Origin: Planomonospora sp. ID82291
Lineage (GTDB): Bacteria; Actinomycetota; Actinomycetes; Streptosporangiales; Streptosporangiaceae
Length of the DNA stretch: 64,000 bases
Assembly (NCBI RefSeq): GCF_015711645.1
Contig: NZ_JABTEX010000001.1
Span: forward strand, 806,001 to 870,000
Direction of reading: 5' to 3'
Shown here: positions 1 through 9,499 of the stretch, piece after piece
Layout: each line of letters opens with the position of its first letter
Position numbering within the stretch: the first letter of the stretch is position 1
The notes under the pieces: model-generated
The model's database searches: none
Told to the model about the DNA's origin: nothing
Seen by the model: only the letters and a program-made list of their open reading frames with translations
Made by a program: the position numbers and the translations under genes

Positions 1-3000
1 GCAGGTGCGGGAGCAGGCCGTTCATGCCCTTGGTGAAGAAGCCCACCGTGGAGGCCAGGTCCAGCGGCGGCCGGCGGTTGCCCAGCAGCCAGCGGGTGCC
101 GCGCTCGCACAGCTTGCGCGCCTCCAGCTCCATCGCGAGCTGGGTGGAGACGTCCACCTTGTTCTCCAGCTCCTCGACCGCCCGCCAGAAGCTCGGCAGG
201 TCGAAGACCTCCCGGGTGGCCAGATAGGCGCGGGCGATGTCCGGGGCGGACGCGCCGCTCTCCTCGCCCACCCGGAACATGAAGGTGGTGCCGCTGGAGT
301 TGACCAGGTCGTTCACCACGCAGGTGGTGATGATCTCCCGCCGGAGCGGGTGGTCGTCCATGAAGGGGCGGAACCGCTCGCGCAGCGCCGAGGGGAAGTA
401 GGAGACCAGCCAGGACGCCAGGTAGGGGTCGTCGGGCAGGTCGGAGCCGAGGATCTGGGCGTCCACCACCAGCTTGGTGTAGGCCAGCAGCACGGAGAAC
501 TCCGGCGCGGTCAGGCCGAGCCCGGCCTGGCGCCGCTCGGCGAGCGCCTTGTCCGACGGCAGGAACTCCAGCCCCCGGTCGACCAGCCCGTCCCGCTCCA
601 GCCGGCGCAGGTAGCGCGCGTGGATGTGCAGCATCTCCGGCGCCTGCGCGCGGGCCGCGGCCAGCACCACGTTCTGGTCGTAGTTGTCGCGCAGGACCAG
701 TCCGGCGACCTCGTCGGTCATGTCGAGGAAGAGCTGGTTGCGCTGCTTGTCGGTGAGCTCGCCGTCGCGGACCACCCGGTCCAGCAGGATCTTGATGTTC
801 ACCTCGTGGTCGGAGGTGTCCACGCCCGCGGAGTTGTCGATGAAGTCGGTGTTGACCAGCCCGCCGCCCAGGGCGTACTCGATCCGGGCGAGCTGGGTCA
901 GGCCCAGGTTGCCGCCCTCCCCGACCACCTTGCAGCGCAGCTCGGCCGCGTCGACCCGCAGGCCGTCGTTGGCCTTGTCGCCGACGTCGGCGTGCGACTC
1001 CGACGACGCCTTGACGTAGGTCCCGATGCCGCCGTTCCACAGCAGGTCCACCGGGGCCCTGAGGATCGCGCCGATCAGGTCGTTGGGGGCCATGGCGGCG
1101 ATCCCGTCGGGGATGCCGAGCGCGGCGCGCGCCTGCGGCGAGATCGGGATCGACTTGGCCGTGCGCGGCCAGACGCCGCCGCCCGCGGAGATCAGTTCGG
1201 GCGCGTAGTCCTCCCACGAGCTGCGCGGCAGCGCGAACAGCCGGGCGCGCTCGGCGAAGCCGCGGGCGGCGTCGGGGTGCGGGTCGATGAACACGTGCCG
1301 GTGGTCGAAGGCGGCGACCAGCCGGATGTGCGGGGAGAGCAGCATGCCGTTGCCGAACACGTCACCCGACATGTCGCCGATGCCGACGACGGTGAAGTCG
1401 GTGGTCTGCACGTCCACGCCGAGGCTGCGGAAGTGGTACTTGACCGACTCCCAGGCGCCGCGGGCGGTGATGCCCATGCCCTTGTGGTCGTAGCCGACCG
1501 AGCCGCCGGAGGCGAAGGCGTCGCCCAGCCAGAAGCCGTACTCCTTGGCGACCCCGTTGGCGATGTCGGAGAAGGTCGCGGTGCCCTTGTCGGCGGCCAC
1601 CACCAGGTAGGTGTCGTCCTCGTCGTGCCGGACCACGTCGGCGGGCGGGACCACGCGGCCGTCGACGAGGTTGTCGGTGAGGTCGAGCAGGCCGGAGATG
1701 AACATCCGGTAGCAGGCGACGCCCTCGGCGAAGAGGTCCTCCCTCCTGCCTGTCTTCGGGGGGTTCTTGACCACGAAGCCGCCCTTGGAGCCGGTGGGCA
1801 CGATCACGGTGTTCTTCACCATCTGCGCCTTGACCAGGCCCAGCACCTCGGTGCGGAAGTCCTCCATCCGGTCCGACCAGCGCAGGCCGCCGCGGGCGAC
1901 CTTCCCGAAGCGCAGGTGCACGCCCTCGACCCGGGGCGAGTAGACGAAGACCTCGATCTTCGGCCGGGGCAGCGGCAGCACGCCGATCGAGGGCGAGTCG
2001 AGCTTCACCGCGATGTACGGCTTGCGCTCGCCGTCGACCCGCTGGAAGTAGTTGGTCCGCAGCGTGGCCTGGATCATCTCCAGGTAGGCCCGCAGGATCC
2101 GGTCCTCGTCCAGGGAGGCGACGTCGTCCAGCGCGCCGAGGATCTCCTCGTGCAGCGCGGCGGCCAGGTCCCGGCGGGTCTCCTCGGGGCGGGCGGGGTC
2201 GAGCCGGGCCTCGAACAGGCCGACCAGCAGCCGGGCGAGCCGGACGTTGCCCTGCAGCACGCGCTCGATGTAGTCCTGGCTGAAGGCGGTCCCGGCCTGG
2301 CGCAGGTATTTGGCGTAGACCCGCAGGATCTCGGCCTGCTCCCAGGTGAGGCCCGCGGCCAGGACGAGCGCGTTGAAGCCGTCGCTCTCCACCCGGCCCC
2401 GCCACAGCGCGTCGAACGCGTCCTGGAAGAGCCGCTTGAAGACGTCCCGGTCCACCTCCGGCGAGGGGGTGTAGCGCAGGCCGAAGTCGTAGATCCAGGC
2501 GTCCTTCGTCGCCGGGTCGTTGTCGAGGTCGATCTCGTAGGGCCGCTCGTCGACCACCTCGACGCCCATGCGCTGCAGCAGCGGGAGCACCTGCGACAGG
2601 GAGATCGGCCGGCCGATCCGGTAGAGCTTGAACCGGCGCTCGCCCTCGGGGGCGTCGTACGGCTCGTAGAGGTTCATCCCGATCGCGTCGGACGGCTCCG
2701 GCGCGTCCGAGGTCCCGGGGGACGTCGGGGACGCCGGGGACGCCGGGGACGCCGGGGACGCTGAGGACGCCGGGGACGCTGAGGACGCCGGGGACGCTGA
2801 GGACGCGGCCGCGGAGGAGGACACGACCGGGGGGGAGGACGCCGGCGACGCGGCCAGGGCCTCCAGCCGGCGCAGGTCGGCGACCGCCATCCGGGGCGGG
2901 AAGTCCGCCTTGTAGCCCTCGGGGAAGGCCGCGGCGTAGCGGCGGACGAGGCGGGGCGCCTCGGCCTCCGAGCTCAGCTCGGTGATGGCCGCGGCCAGGT

Positions 3001-4498
3001 CGTCCTCCCAGGAGCGGGTGGCGGCGGCCAGCACGGCCTCCAGCTCGCCCACGTCGACGGAGCCGGCCTCCAGCTGCCTGCCCCGCTCCCCGCGGACGAC
3101 GACGTGCAGCCGGGCCAGGGCCGACTCGCCGACCATCGCGCTGTAGTCGAGGGAGGCGCCGCCGAGCGCCTTGAGGAGGATCTCCTGCATCCTGATGCGG
3201 ATCTTGGTGGTGTAGCGGTCGCGCGGCAGGTAGATCAGGCAGGAGACGTAGCGGCCGTAGTCGTCCGGGCGCAGGAAGACCTTGACCTGCTTGCGCTCGC
3301 GGAGCCGGAGCACGCCGAGCGCGATCGGCAGGAGCTGCTCCACCGAGGTCTGGAAGAGCTCGTCGCGGGGGTAGGTCTCCAGGATCTCGATGAGGTCCTT
3401 GCCGTCGTGGCTCTCCGCGGAGAACCCGGCCATGCCGAGGATCTCGGACAGCTTGCGGCGGAGCACCGGGATGCGGGCGATCGACTCGTTGTAGGCCGCG
3501 TGGGTGAACAGGCCGAGGAAGCGGCGCTCGCCGACGACCTCGCCCGCCTCGTCGAAGAGCTTGACGCCGACGTAGTCCAGGTAGGCCGGGCGGTGCACGG
3601 TGGCGCGGCTGTTGGCCTTGGTGACGATCAGCATGTGCTGCTTCTCGCGGGCCTTGGCCCTCAGCTCGGGCGGGAGCGCGGCGAAGCTGCCCGAACCCGC
3701 CTTGTCGTGCCGGAGGATGCCCAGCCCGGTCCCGGGCACCGCGCGCAGCTCGTCGCCCTGCTCGCCGTGCTCCAGGCGGTACTCGCGGTAGCCGAGGAAG
3801 GTGAAGTGCCCGTCCGCGAGCCAGCGCATCAGCTCCAGGCTGTCCTCGACCCCGGCGAGGTCGAGCGGCGGCGGGTTCACCGAGACGTCCTCGGCGGTCC
3901 GTACGGCCAGCGCCCGCATCTTGGGGAAGTCCTCGACGGCGTAGCGCACGTCCGACAGGACCCGCCGCAGGTCCTCCTCGAGCCGCCGGAGCACGGCGGG
4001 CTCGCTCTGCCGGTCGATCTCGAAGTGCATCCAGGACTCGACGAGCAGCTGCCCGGTGACGTCCTCCTCGTCGGGGCCGAGGAGCCTGCCGGTCATGTCC
4101 CGGCGCACCCGCATCTGCGGGTGGATGATCAGATGGGTGCCGATGTCGTGGCGGTTGAGCTCCATCGTCACCGAGTCGACCAGGAAGGACATGTCGTCGG
4201 TGACCACCTCGACGACCGAGCGGCCGGGGTCCCAGCCGTGCTCCTCCAGATTCGGCGTGTAGGCCCGCACCAGGGCCCGGCCCTGGGGGCGCCGCTCGGC
4301 GAGCTGGCGGTGGGCGGTCGCGGGGCCGTACACGTTGACCGGGTCGCGGTCCAGCAGGTCCTCCGGCGCGACGTGCCGGTAGTAGAGCCGCAGGAAGGCG
4401 AGCGCCTCCTCGGCGCTCCCGCAGTCGCCGCCGGGGGTGTGCGCGCAGCTCGCGGCGGCACTCCTCAGCAGCTCGTCTTTGGCCTCTTCGAGCGGCAT
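1..4498 (-). CDS. NAD-specific glutamate dehydrogenase, large type (C-terminus cut by window edge)
   Basis: Catabolic glutamate dehydrogenase of the very large NAD-dependent class, which oxidises L-glutamate to 2-oxoglutarate and ammonia in the cytoplasm. The N-terminal half is the long regulatory region of this class. The catalytic core is recognisable around 1800-1950 (KVARGGLRWSDRMEDFRTEV, then PTGSKGGFVVKN). About 1,499 codons are present and the end lies beyond the left edge. The ATG at 4498 follows an AGGAG-type ribosome site. Between roughly 2700 and 2815 a run of 9-bp repeats encodes an Ala-Ser-Pro-rich stretch of about 35 residues between the regulatory and catalytic parts, probably a disordered linker. 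It is divergent from the exopolysaccharide operon. Identity is confident; regulation is unknown. Confidence 0.93.
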   Translation of the reverse strand, partial: MPLEEAKDELLRSAAASCAHTPGGDCGSAEEALAFLRLYYRHVAPEDLLDRDPVNVYGPATAHRQLAERRPQGRALVRAYTPNLEEHGWDPGRSVVEVVTDDMSFLVDSVTMELNRHDIGTHLIIHPQMRVRRDMTGRLLGPDEEDVTGQLLVESWMHFEIDRQSEPAVLRRLEEDLRRVLSDVRYAVEDFPKMRALAVRTAEDVSVNPPPLDLAGVEDSLELMRWLADGHFTFLGYREYRLEHGEQGDELRAVPGTGLGILRHDKAGSGSFAALPPELRAKAREKQHMLIVTKANSRATVHRPAYLDYVGVKLFDEAGEVVGERRFLGLFTHAAYNESIARIPVLRRKLSEILGMAGFSAESHDGKDLIEILETYPRDELFQTSVEQLLPIALGVLRLRERKQVKVFLRPDDYGRYVSCLIYLPRDRYTTKIRIRMQEILLKALGGASLDYSAMVGESALARLHVVVRGERGRQLEAGSVDVGELEAVLAAATRSWEDDLAAAITELSSEAEAPRLVRRYAAAFPEGYKADFPPRMAVADLRRLEALAASPASSPPVVSSSAAASSASPASSASPASSASPASPASPASPTSPGTSDAPEPSDAIGMNLYEPYDAPEGERRFKLYRIGRPISLSQVLPLLQRMGVEVVDERPYEIDLDNDPATKDAWIYDFGLRYTPSPEVDRDVFKRLFQDAFDALWRGRVESDGFNALVLAAGLTWEQAEILRVYAKYLRQAGTAFSQDYIERVLQGNVRLARLLVGLFEARLDPARPEETRRDLAAALHEEILGALDDVASLDEDRILRAYLEMIQATLRTNYFQRVDGERKPYIAVKLDSPSIGVLPLPRPKIEVFVYSPRVEGVHLRFGKVARGGLRWSDRMEDFRTEVLGLVKAQMVKNTVIVPTGSKGGFVVKNPPKTGRREDLFAEGVACYRMFISGLLDLTDNLVDGRVVPPADVVRHDEDDTYLVVAADKGTATFSDIANGVAKEYGFWLGDAFASGGSVGYDHKGMGITARGAWESVKYHFRSLGVDVQTTDFTVVGIGDMSGDVFGNGMLLSPHIRLVAAFDHRHVFIDPHPDAARGFAERARLFALPRSSWEDYAPELISAGGGVWPRTAKSIPISPQARAALGIPDGIAAMAPNDLIGAILRAPVDLLWNGGIGTYVKASSESHADVGDKANDGLRVDAAELRCKVVGEGGNLGLTQLARIEYALGGGLVNTDFIDNSAGVDTSDHEVNIKILLDRVVRDGELTDKQRNQLFLDMTDEVAGLVLRDNYDQNVVLAAARAQAPEMLHIHARYLRRLERDGLVDRGLEFLPSDKALAERRQAGLGLTAPEFSVLLAYTKLVVDAQILGSDLPDDPYLASWLVSYFPSALRERFRPFMDDHPLRREIITTCVVNDLVNSSGTTFMFRVGEESGASAPDIARAYLATREVFDLPSFWRAVEELENKVDVSTQLAMELEARKLCERGTRWLLGNRRPPLDLASTVGFFTKGMNGLLPHL

Positions 4499-4539
4499 GT
4501 CGCTCTCACTCCTTTGTGAGGGGTATTGCTCATCTTTGA

Positions 4540-4650
4540 CCGGATCTACACCAGATCCGGGCACCTCCAGGTGCCCGTACAAGGGGAAATGATGCTCGGT
4601 CCGCGGGTGCGGCGGTGACCATCCGCGCCGATCGCCGTCGATCGGCGCGG
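4540..4650. promoter_or_regulatory. Three consecutive perfect inverted repeats upstream of glutamate dehydrogenase
   Basis: Three perfect inverted repeats lie in the 5' region of the dehydrogenase. The first has arms CCGGATCT/AGATCCGG (4540-4547, 4553-4560). The second has arms GGGCACCT/AGGTGCCC (4559-4566, 4569-4576). The third has 12-bp arms with a CCGT loop (4623-4634, 4639-4650). The first two abut within 80 bases of the start codon. They could be operators or RNA leader hairpins. The third resembles a terminator stem but no gene ends there. Confidence 0.45.
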
Positions 4651-4813
4651 GCCACCGTTCCTGATACCACCTGAAAAGTGGCGAAACGTCAACGTGGCGA
4701 CCGGTCACCGTCACCCGTTCGCCACCGTGCCGCCGGCCCGCCGGGCGCTCCGCGGCGGGGCGGGGCGGAATAAAGGGTGCGGACCACCCGGCGCGTTCTC
4801 CGCCCCCGGGCCG

Positions 4814-4842
4814 CCGATATGCCGTCCCCGCCATCCGATATG
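4814..4842. repeat. Direct repeat CCGATATG, 21-bp period
   Basis: CCGATATG occurs at 4814-4821 and again at 4835-4842, exactly 21 bp apart, which is two helical turns. That spacing would suit two regulator molecules on one face of the DNA, about 300 bases upstream of the exopolysaccharide operon. A regulatory role is inference. Confidence 0.35.
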
Positions 4843-5134
4843 TCGGCGCGAAAACCAGGCCATGGGAAACTTGCCGCAGCCGACCGGCAAACGCGTGGTC
4901 AGATGCGAGATCGGCGCCGCTTCCGTCAGTAGCATCGAGAAGCTCGCAGGGGCCGAGGTTCTCGCATTCCGAGAAGGCCTGTATCGATTGCGGTCGAGGC
5001 ATTCCGGAAAACACCGGCCGGCCTTCCGCGCGATCGGCGCGATATTCACGGTGTCAAATGGAACCGCCGATTTGGGGGAAGCTTGACTGAATTCAGGTCG
5101 GTCGCGGAAAGAGAATCCGAATACGGAGGCGGCG

Positions 5135-6337
5135 ATGTCCGCGACGACCAGGGATGAGCACCTGTCCGGCAACGCGACCGGGACCGGCGGGGGCGGGGTC
5201 GCCTTCCCGGCCGGACCGGCCGTACGGCCGCCCGCCGGCCCGGCGGGCGGGACCGGCGTCCCGGAGGGCGCGCGGTACCGGCTCCCCACCCGGCGGGGCC
5301 GGCGGTCGCGCCGCGGTGCGCGACCCACGATCATGCTCGGCACCGGGCGGCACGCCCGGCGGCTCGCGTCGGTCCTGCTCGACCACCCGGAGCACGGGCT
5401 GGCGCCCATCGGCTTCGTCGACGACGGGCCCCCGGCGGAGCACACGACGGGGCCCGCATCGGGACGGTCACCGGGACGGGCGCCGGGACGACCCGCCGGA
5501 CGGGCGCCGGAGCGGATGTCCGACCGGCCGGAGCGGTTCGCCGCGGCCCTGCGGGAGCACCGCGTCCGCGCGGTGGTCGTCGCCTCGGCCCCCGTTCCCG
5601 GGACGGACGCCCCCGTCCTGGCCCGCATCGCCAGGGACCTCGGCTGCGAGGTCTTCCTCGCGCCCGAGCCGGGGGGCCTGCTCGCCGACTTCCTTCCCCC
5701 GCACGACCACGTCCGGGGCTTCCCGCTGCTGCGGATGCGTCCCGTCCCGCAGGCGCGGCCCTCCTGGCGGCTGAAGCGGCTCCTCGACATCGCCGTGGCC
5801 CTCATCGGCCTGCTGGTCACCGCCCCGCTGCTCGCCCTGTGCGCTCTGGCGGTGCGCTGCGAGGGCGGACCCGGCGTGCTGTTCCGGCAGAGCCGGGTGG
5901 GGCTCGGCGGCCGCCGCTTCCAGATGCTCAAGCTGCGCACGCTCCACCCCTCCGACCCCCGCGAGTCCGAGACGCGCTGGAGCATCGCCGGCGACGAGCG
6001 CGTCGGGCGGGTCGGCCGGCTGCTGCGCAGGACCTCGCTCGACGAGCTGCCCCAGCTCTGGAACGTGCTGCGGGGCGACATGAGCATCGTCGGCCCCCGC
6101 CCCGAGCGCCCCTTCTTCGTCGACCAGTTCTCCCGCTCCCTGCCGCACTACGCGAGCCGCCACCGCGTCCCCGCCGGGATCACCGGCTGGGCGCAGGTTC
6201 ACGGCCTGCGGGGGGACACCTCCATCGAGGACCGTGCCCGCCTTGACAACCACTACATCGACGGCTGGACCCTCCGGTCCGACCTCAAGATCATCGCCCG
6301 CACCGTCGGATCCGTGCTCCGGCCCAGTGGAGGCTGA
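5135..6337 (+). CDS. Exopolysaccharide initiating sugar-phosphate transferase (WcaJ/bacterial sugar transferase family)
   Basis: Transfers a sugar-1-phosphate from a nucleotide sugar to undecaprenyl phosphate at the membrane, the first step of exopolysaccharide assembly. Of 400 residues, the last ~190 form the bacterial sugar transferase domain. It has one hydrophobic segment (DIAVALIGLLVTAPLLALC, ~residues 217-236), the KLRTL signature and the catalytic stretch SLDELPQLWNVLRGD followed by SIVGPRPE (~299-322). Residues ~65-105 (MLGTGRHARRLASVLL, then FVDDG) look like the Rossmann-type domain of this class. The extreme N-terminus is Gly/Pro/Arg-rich. The multi-pass membrane domain of full-length WbaP/WcaJ proteins is missing. 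First gene of the operon, with GGAGG ahead of the ATG. Confidence 0.88.
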   Translation: MSATTRDEHLSGNATGTGGGGVAFPAGPAVRPPAGPAGGTGVPEGARYRLPTRRGRRSRRGARPTIMLGTGRHARRLASVLLDHPEHGLAPIGFVDDGPPAEHTTGPASGRSPGRAPGRPAGRAPERMSDRPERFAAALREHRVRAVVVASAPVPGTDAPVLARIARDLGCEVFLAPEPGGLLADFLPPHDHVRGFPLLRMRPVPQARPSWRLKRLLDIAVALIGLLVTAPLLALCALAVRCEGGPGVLFRQSRVGLGGRRFQMLKLRTLHPSDPRESETRWSIAGDERVGRVGRLLRRTSLDELPQLWNVLRGDMSIVGPRPERPFFVDQFSRSLPHYASRHRVPAGITGWAQVHGLRGDTSIEDRARLDNHYIDGWTLRSDLKIIARTVGSVLRPSGG

Positions 6338-7883
6338 GGACGCGGGCCCGCACGGCGTCCCGGGCCCGGGCCCCACCGCAGGCCCGGTGGCGGACGGGGC
6401 CGCGGCGGGCGCGGTACGGCGTGCCGCCGGGATCGCGGCGCGGCGCGGGCCCGGCGTCCTCGCCGCGGCGGTGGTGCTCTGCGTCTGCGTGCCCGTCCGG
6501 CGCGACGACCCGGCCTCCGCCTTCCACGCGACGCCGGCCGACCTCGCGTCGGTCGCCCTGGTCGCGGCGGCCGCGGTGAGCCTCCTGGCCGGCGGACGGC
6601 GGCTGCCCGTGCGCGTCCTGGTGCTCGTCCCGCCGGTCGTCGCCGCCTGCGCGGCCACCATGGCCTCGCACGACGTCATGGCGAGCCTGCCGGGCCTGGT
6701 CCGGTACCTGCAGGTGTTCGTGCTGGTCCCGCTGGCCGTCGCCGTGGCCCTGCGGGACCGGGCGGCCCTCCGGCTGACCGGCGGGGCCGTCGTCGGCGCC
6801 GCCCTGCTCCAGGGAGCGGTCGGCTGCCTGCAGGCCCTCACCGGCACCGGCGCCTCGTACGCGGGCGAGAACGTCCGAGCGGTCGGCACCTTCGGCGCCC
6901 AGGACGTGATGGGCATGGCGACGGTCGTCAGCCACGGGCTGGTCGTCCTGCTCGGGCTCGGCCTGGCCCTGCGCGGGCGGGGCCGGGCGGCGGCCCTCCT
7001 GGGGGCCGCGCTGCTGCTGCCCCCGCTGGTCCTGTCGCTGAGCCGGGGCGCGTGGCTGGCGACCGCGTGCGCCGCGGCGGTCATGGCGGCGCTGTCCGGG
7101 CGCCGGACCGCGGCGGGCGCCGGCCTGCTCGCCGTGACCGCCGCCGCCCTCCTCGCCGCCGGATCGGCGGCGGGACCGGCGGGGCCGACGGGCGCGCAGA
7201 CGGTCGGGCGGCGGCTGGCCTCGATCGGCGCATCGGTCACGGAGCCGGACCGGTCGGTGAGCGACCGCTACGACCTGTGGCGGACCGCGGCGGGGATCTG
7301 GCGCGACCATCCCCTCACGGGGACGGGGCCGCGGGGGTTCCCGGCCTTCCGCGACGCCCACGCGCCCCTCCGCCTGTCGTCGGGCAGCGACACCGCCGAC
7401 CCGGTGAGCGGTTTCCGGCGGCAGCCGCTGCTGTCCCCGCACAACATGTACCTCCTGGTGCTGAGCGAGCAGGGACTGGCCGGGATCGCGGCCTTCTGCC
7501 TGCTGCCGGGGTCCCTGGCGCTCTGGTCGGTCCGGCGGCTGCGCCGGATCCCCCGGGCCCGTCCTGCCCGTCTTGCCCATCGGGCCCGTCCTGCCCGTCC
7601 TGCCCGTCTTGTCCATCGGATCCGCCCGGTCCGCCTCGGGGTCCGCCCGGTCCGCCTCGGGGTCCGCCCGCCGTACCCGCGCTCCGGGCCGTTCCCCCCG
7701 GACCGCGCCCTGGGGCTGGTCGCGACGGGCTTCCTGACCTGGCAGCTCGTCGACTTCGCCTACTCCGACATCGGCGGCGCGCCGACGCTGGTCATGTCGG
7801 TGATGCTGGGCGCCGCCCTGCGCTGGGCCTCGGCGGGCGCGCCCGCGGGCTCCCTCCCTGCGGCCCCCGGGCGGCGCCGATGA
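6327..7883 (+). CDS. O-antigen ligase/Wzy-like polysaccharide polymerase, multi-pass membrane protein
   Basis: Probably polymerises or ligates lipid-linked oligosaccharide units on the outer face of the membrane. The protein has around ten hydrophobic segments. A large external loop holds the family-like stretch DLWRTAAGIWRDHPLTGTGP, followed by PHNMYLLVLSEQG (~residues 370-395), typical of the Wzy_C/O-antigen ligase superfamily. I place the start at GTG 6327, which overlaps the preceding stop by 11 bases. An in-frame GTG at 6387 is an alternative. Its stop overlaps the next start (ATGA). Between 7558 and 7670 imperfect tandem repeats insert an Arg/Pro/Ala-rich segment near a cytoplasmic loop. 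Polymerase versus ligase cannot be decided here. Confidence 0.78.
   Translation: MEAEDAGPHGVPGPGPTAGPVADGAAAGAVRRAAGIAARRGPGVLAAAVVLCVCVPVRRDDPASAFHATPADLASVALVAAAAVSLLAGGRRLPVRVLVLVPPVVAACAATMASHDVMASLPGLVRYLQVFVLVPLAVAVALRDRAALRLTGGAVVGAALLQGAVGCLQALTGTGASYAGENVRAVGTFGAQDVMGMATVVSHGLVVLLGLGLALRGRGRAAALLGAALLLPPLVLSLSRGAWLATACAAAVMAALSGRRTAAGAGLLAVTAAALLAAGSAAGPAGPTGAQTVGRRLASIGASVTEPDRSVSDRYDLWRTAAGIWRDHPLTGTGPRGFPAFRDAHAPLRLSSGSDTADPVSGFRRQPLLSPHNMYLLVLSEQGLAGIAAFCLLPGSLALWSVRRLRRIPRARPARLAHRARPARPARLVHRIRPVRLGVRPVRLGVRPPYPRSGPFPPDRALGLVATGFLTWQLVDFAYSDIGGAPTLVMSVMLGAALRWASAGAPAGSLPAAPGRRR
7558..7670. repeat. Imperfect tandem repeats inside the Wzy-like gene
   Basis: Two kinds of short unit follow each other: copies of CCCGTCCTG/CCCGTCTTG with CCATCGG, then two copies of a 21-bp unit containing GGTCCGCCC. 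In the gene's frame they encode RPARLAHRARPARPARL-like residues followed by two VRLGVRP units. The length keeps the frame. Confidence 0.6.
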
Positions 7884-9499
7884 TCCGGACCACGGCACCG
7901 GCGCCCCGGACCGCCCCGACCGCCCCGACCGCCCCGACCGCCCCGACCACTCCGACCACTCCGGCGCGTCGCGCGCCCGGCCGGAGGCCCGGCCGCTTCC
8001 CGCTCCTGCGCGCCGCCTCCGTCACGGCGGTGCTCGTCGTGCTCGGCTCCCTCCTCGGGTTCACCCGCGACCTCCTCCTCGCCCGGTTCTTCGGCGCCAC
8101 GCACCGCACGGACGCCTTCCTGCTGGCGTGGACCGTGCCGGAGACGGCGGCGCCGCTGCTCATCGAGGGCGCGATGGCGTTCCTGCTGGTCCCGCTCTTC
8201 AGCCGGGCGGTGGAGCGGCGCGACGACATCCGGCGGGTGGTCTCCGCCACGCTGCCGCACGTCCTGGCCGCCCTCGTCCCGGTGACCGCGGCCGTCTTCC
8301 TCGGAGCGCCGCTGCTCGTCGCGGCGCTGGCCCCCGGTCTCACCGACCCGCACCTGGCCGTACGGTGCACGCGGATCACCTCGGTCACGGTGCTGCTGTT
8401 CGGGCTGGCGGGGTACCTGAGCGCGGCCCTGCGGGCGCACCAGGTCTTCGGCCCGCCGGCGGCGATCTACGTCGCCTACAACGTGGGCGTCATCGCCTGC
8501 GTCGCCGCCTTCCACGAGCGGCTGGGGGTGACCGGTGCGGCGCTCGGCGTGGCCTTCGGCGGCCTGCTCATGGTGGCCGTGCAGGCACCCGGCTTCCTGC
8601 GGCACATCGGGCCGCCCCGCGGGCCCTCGGCCGCGGCGCTGGTCTCGCTGGGGGCGTTCGCACCGATCGCCGCCTTCACCCTCCTGCGCCAGGGCCAGGT
8701 CTACGTGGAGCGGTTCCTCGCCTCCTCGCTGCCGCCCGGCTCCATCTCGCACCTGAACTACGCGCAGAAGATCGCCCAGGTGCCGATGGTGCTCTCGCTC
8801 GTCGTCGTCACGGTCTCGTTCCCCGCGCTGGTGCGCTCCATCACCGCCGGGGACCTGCCCGCGGCCCGCCGCCGGATCACCGGCGACCTCGGGACGTCCG
8901 GCACGATCGTGCTGGCCGCCTCCGCCGTCCTCGTCGCGTTCGCGCCGGAGATCGTCGCGCTGCTGCTGGAGCAGGGTGCGTTCACCGGCGCGGACACGGA
9001 GGCGACCGCGCAGATCATGCGCGTCTACGCGCTGGGGCTGCTCGGGCAGACGGTCGTCGGGGCCGCCTCCCGGGTGTTCTTCTGCTCCGGGCGACCGCCC
9101 TGGTATCCCGCGGCCGCCATGGCCGCGGGCCTGGCCGCCACGGCGGTCCTGGCCGCCCTCGCCGTCGCCGCCGCCCGGGGGACCGCGGGGATCGCCGCGG
9201 CCAACGCGGCGGGCATCACGCTCACCGCGGCGGCGCTCCTGTGGGGCCTGCGCGACTCGGAGCCGGCCCTGCCGGTGCGGGCCGTCGCGGCGGTCCTCGG
9301 CCGGCCCGTCCTCGCCGCCGCGGCGGCGGGCGCCGCCGGACTGCTCCTGCGCCCCCTCCTCGGCGGCCTGCCCGCCCCCGCCGCCCTGGCCCTCGGCACG
9401 GCCGCGGTGGCGGTCGTGTTCACCGTCGTAGCAGCACTCACCGGATCCAAGGAGATCACGCGAATGATCGGCTCCATGCCAGGAACGAGGCGGAAGTGA
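7880..9499 (+). CDS. MurJ/MviN-family lipid flippase
   Basis: A 539-residue protein with many transmembrane helices of the MurJ branch of the MOP flippases. The N-terminal signature is recognisable: SLLGFTRDLLLARFFGAT, then TDAFLLAW and a helix leading to LLVPLFSR. In this operon it most likely plays the Wzx role, moving the lipid-linked repeat unit to the outer leaflet, rather than being the housekeeping lipid II flippase; that is inference from context. The ATG at 7880 overlaps the preceding stop as ATGA. The first ~30 residues are Thr-Ala-Pro repeats encoded by tandem ACCGCCCCG units. Confidence 0.85.
   Translation: MIRTTAPAPRTAPTAPTAPTAPTTPTTPARRAPGRRPGRFPLLRAASVTAVLVVLGSLLGFTRDLLLARFFGATHRTDAFLLAWTVPETAAPLLIEGAMAFLLVPLFSRAVERRDDIRRVVSATLPHVLAALVPVTAAVFLGAPLLVAALAPGLTDPHLAVRCTRITSVTVLLFGLAGYLSAALRAHQVFGPPAAIYVAYNVGVIACVAAFHERLGVTGAALGVAFGGLLMVAVQAPGFLRHIGPPRGPSAAALVSLGAFAPIAAFTLLRQGQVYVERFLASSLPPGSISHLNYAQKIAQVPMVLSLVVVTVSFPALVRSITAGDLPAARRRITGDLGTSGTIVLAASAVLVAFAPEIVALLLEQGAFTGADTEATAQIMRVYALGLLGQTVVGAASRVFFCSGRPPWYPAAAMAAGLAATAVLAALAVAAARGTAGIAAANAAGITLTAAALLWGLRDSEPALPVRAVAAVLGRPVLAAAAAGAAGLLLRPLLGGLPAPAALALGTAAVAVVFTVVAALTGSKEITRMIGSMPGTRRK

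Larger units (their letters stand above)
4499..5134. other. Intergenic region between divergent glutamate dehydrogenase and exopolysaccharide operon
   Basis: 636 bases without a supportable gene. The left part holds the hairpins described separately. The stretch from about 4880 to 5130 is clearly less GC-rich than its surroundings, as expected for promoters. A GGAGG ribosome site (5125-5129) precedes the transferase start. A TTGACT at 5083-5088 could be a -35 element, but no well-spaced -10 was found. A 130-codon frame at 4694-5086 has no recognisable protein signature and was not accepted. Confidence 0.5.

Noticed and set aside
5-2764. Long plus-strand open frame opposite glutamate dehydrogenase
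   Set aside because: Antisense shadow produced by high third-position GC; Val/Gly/Arg/Gln-rich sequence with no domain, while the minus strand encodes a recognisable enzyme.
4694-5086. 130-codon gene upstream of the exopolysaccharide operon
   Set aside because: No ribosome site, no recognisable domain, and it runs through AT-richer promoter-like sequence.
7558-7670. Collagen-like protein in the second plus frame of the Wzy-like gene
   Set aside because: The Gly-Pro-Pro pattern is a by-product of the repeats read in another frame; no start or ribosome site supports it.
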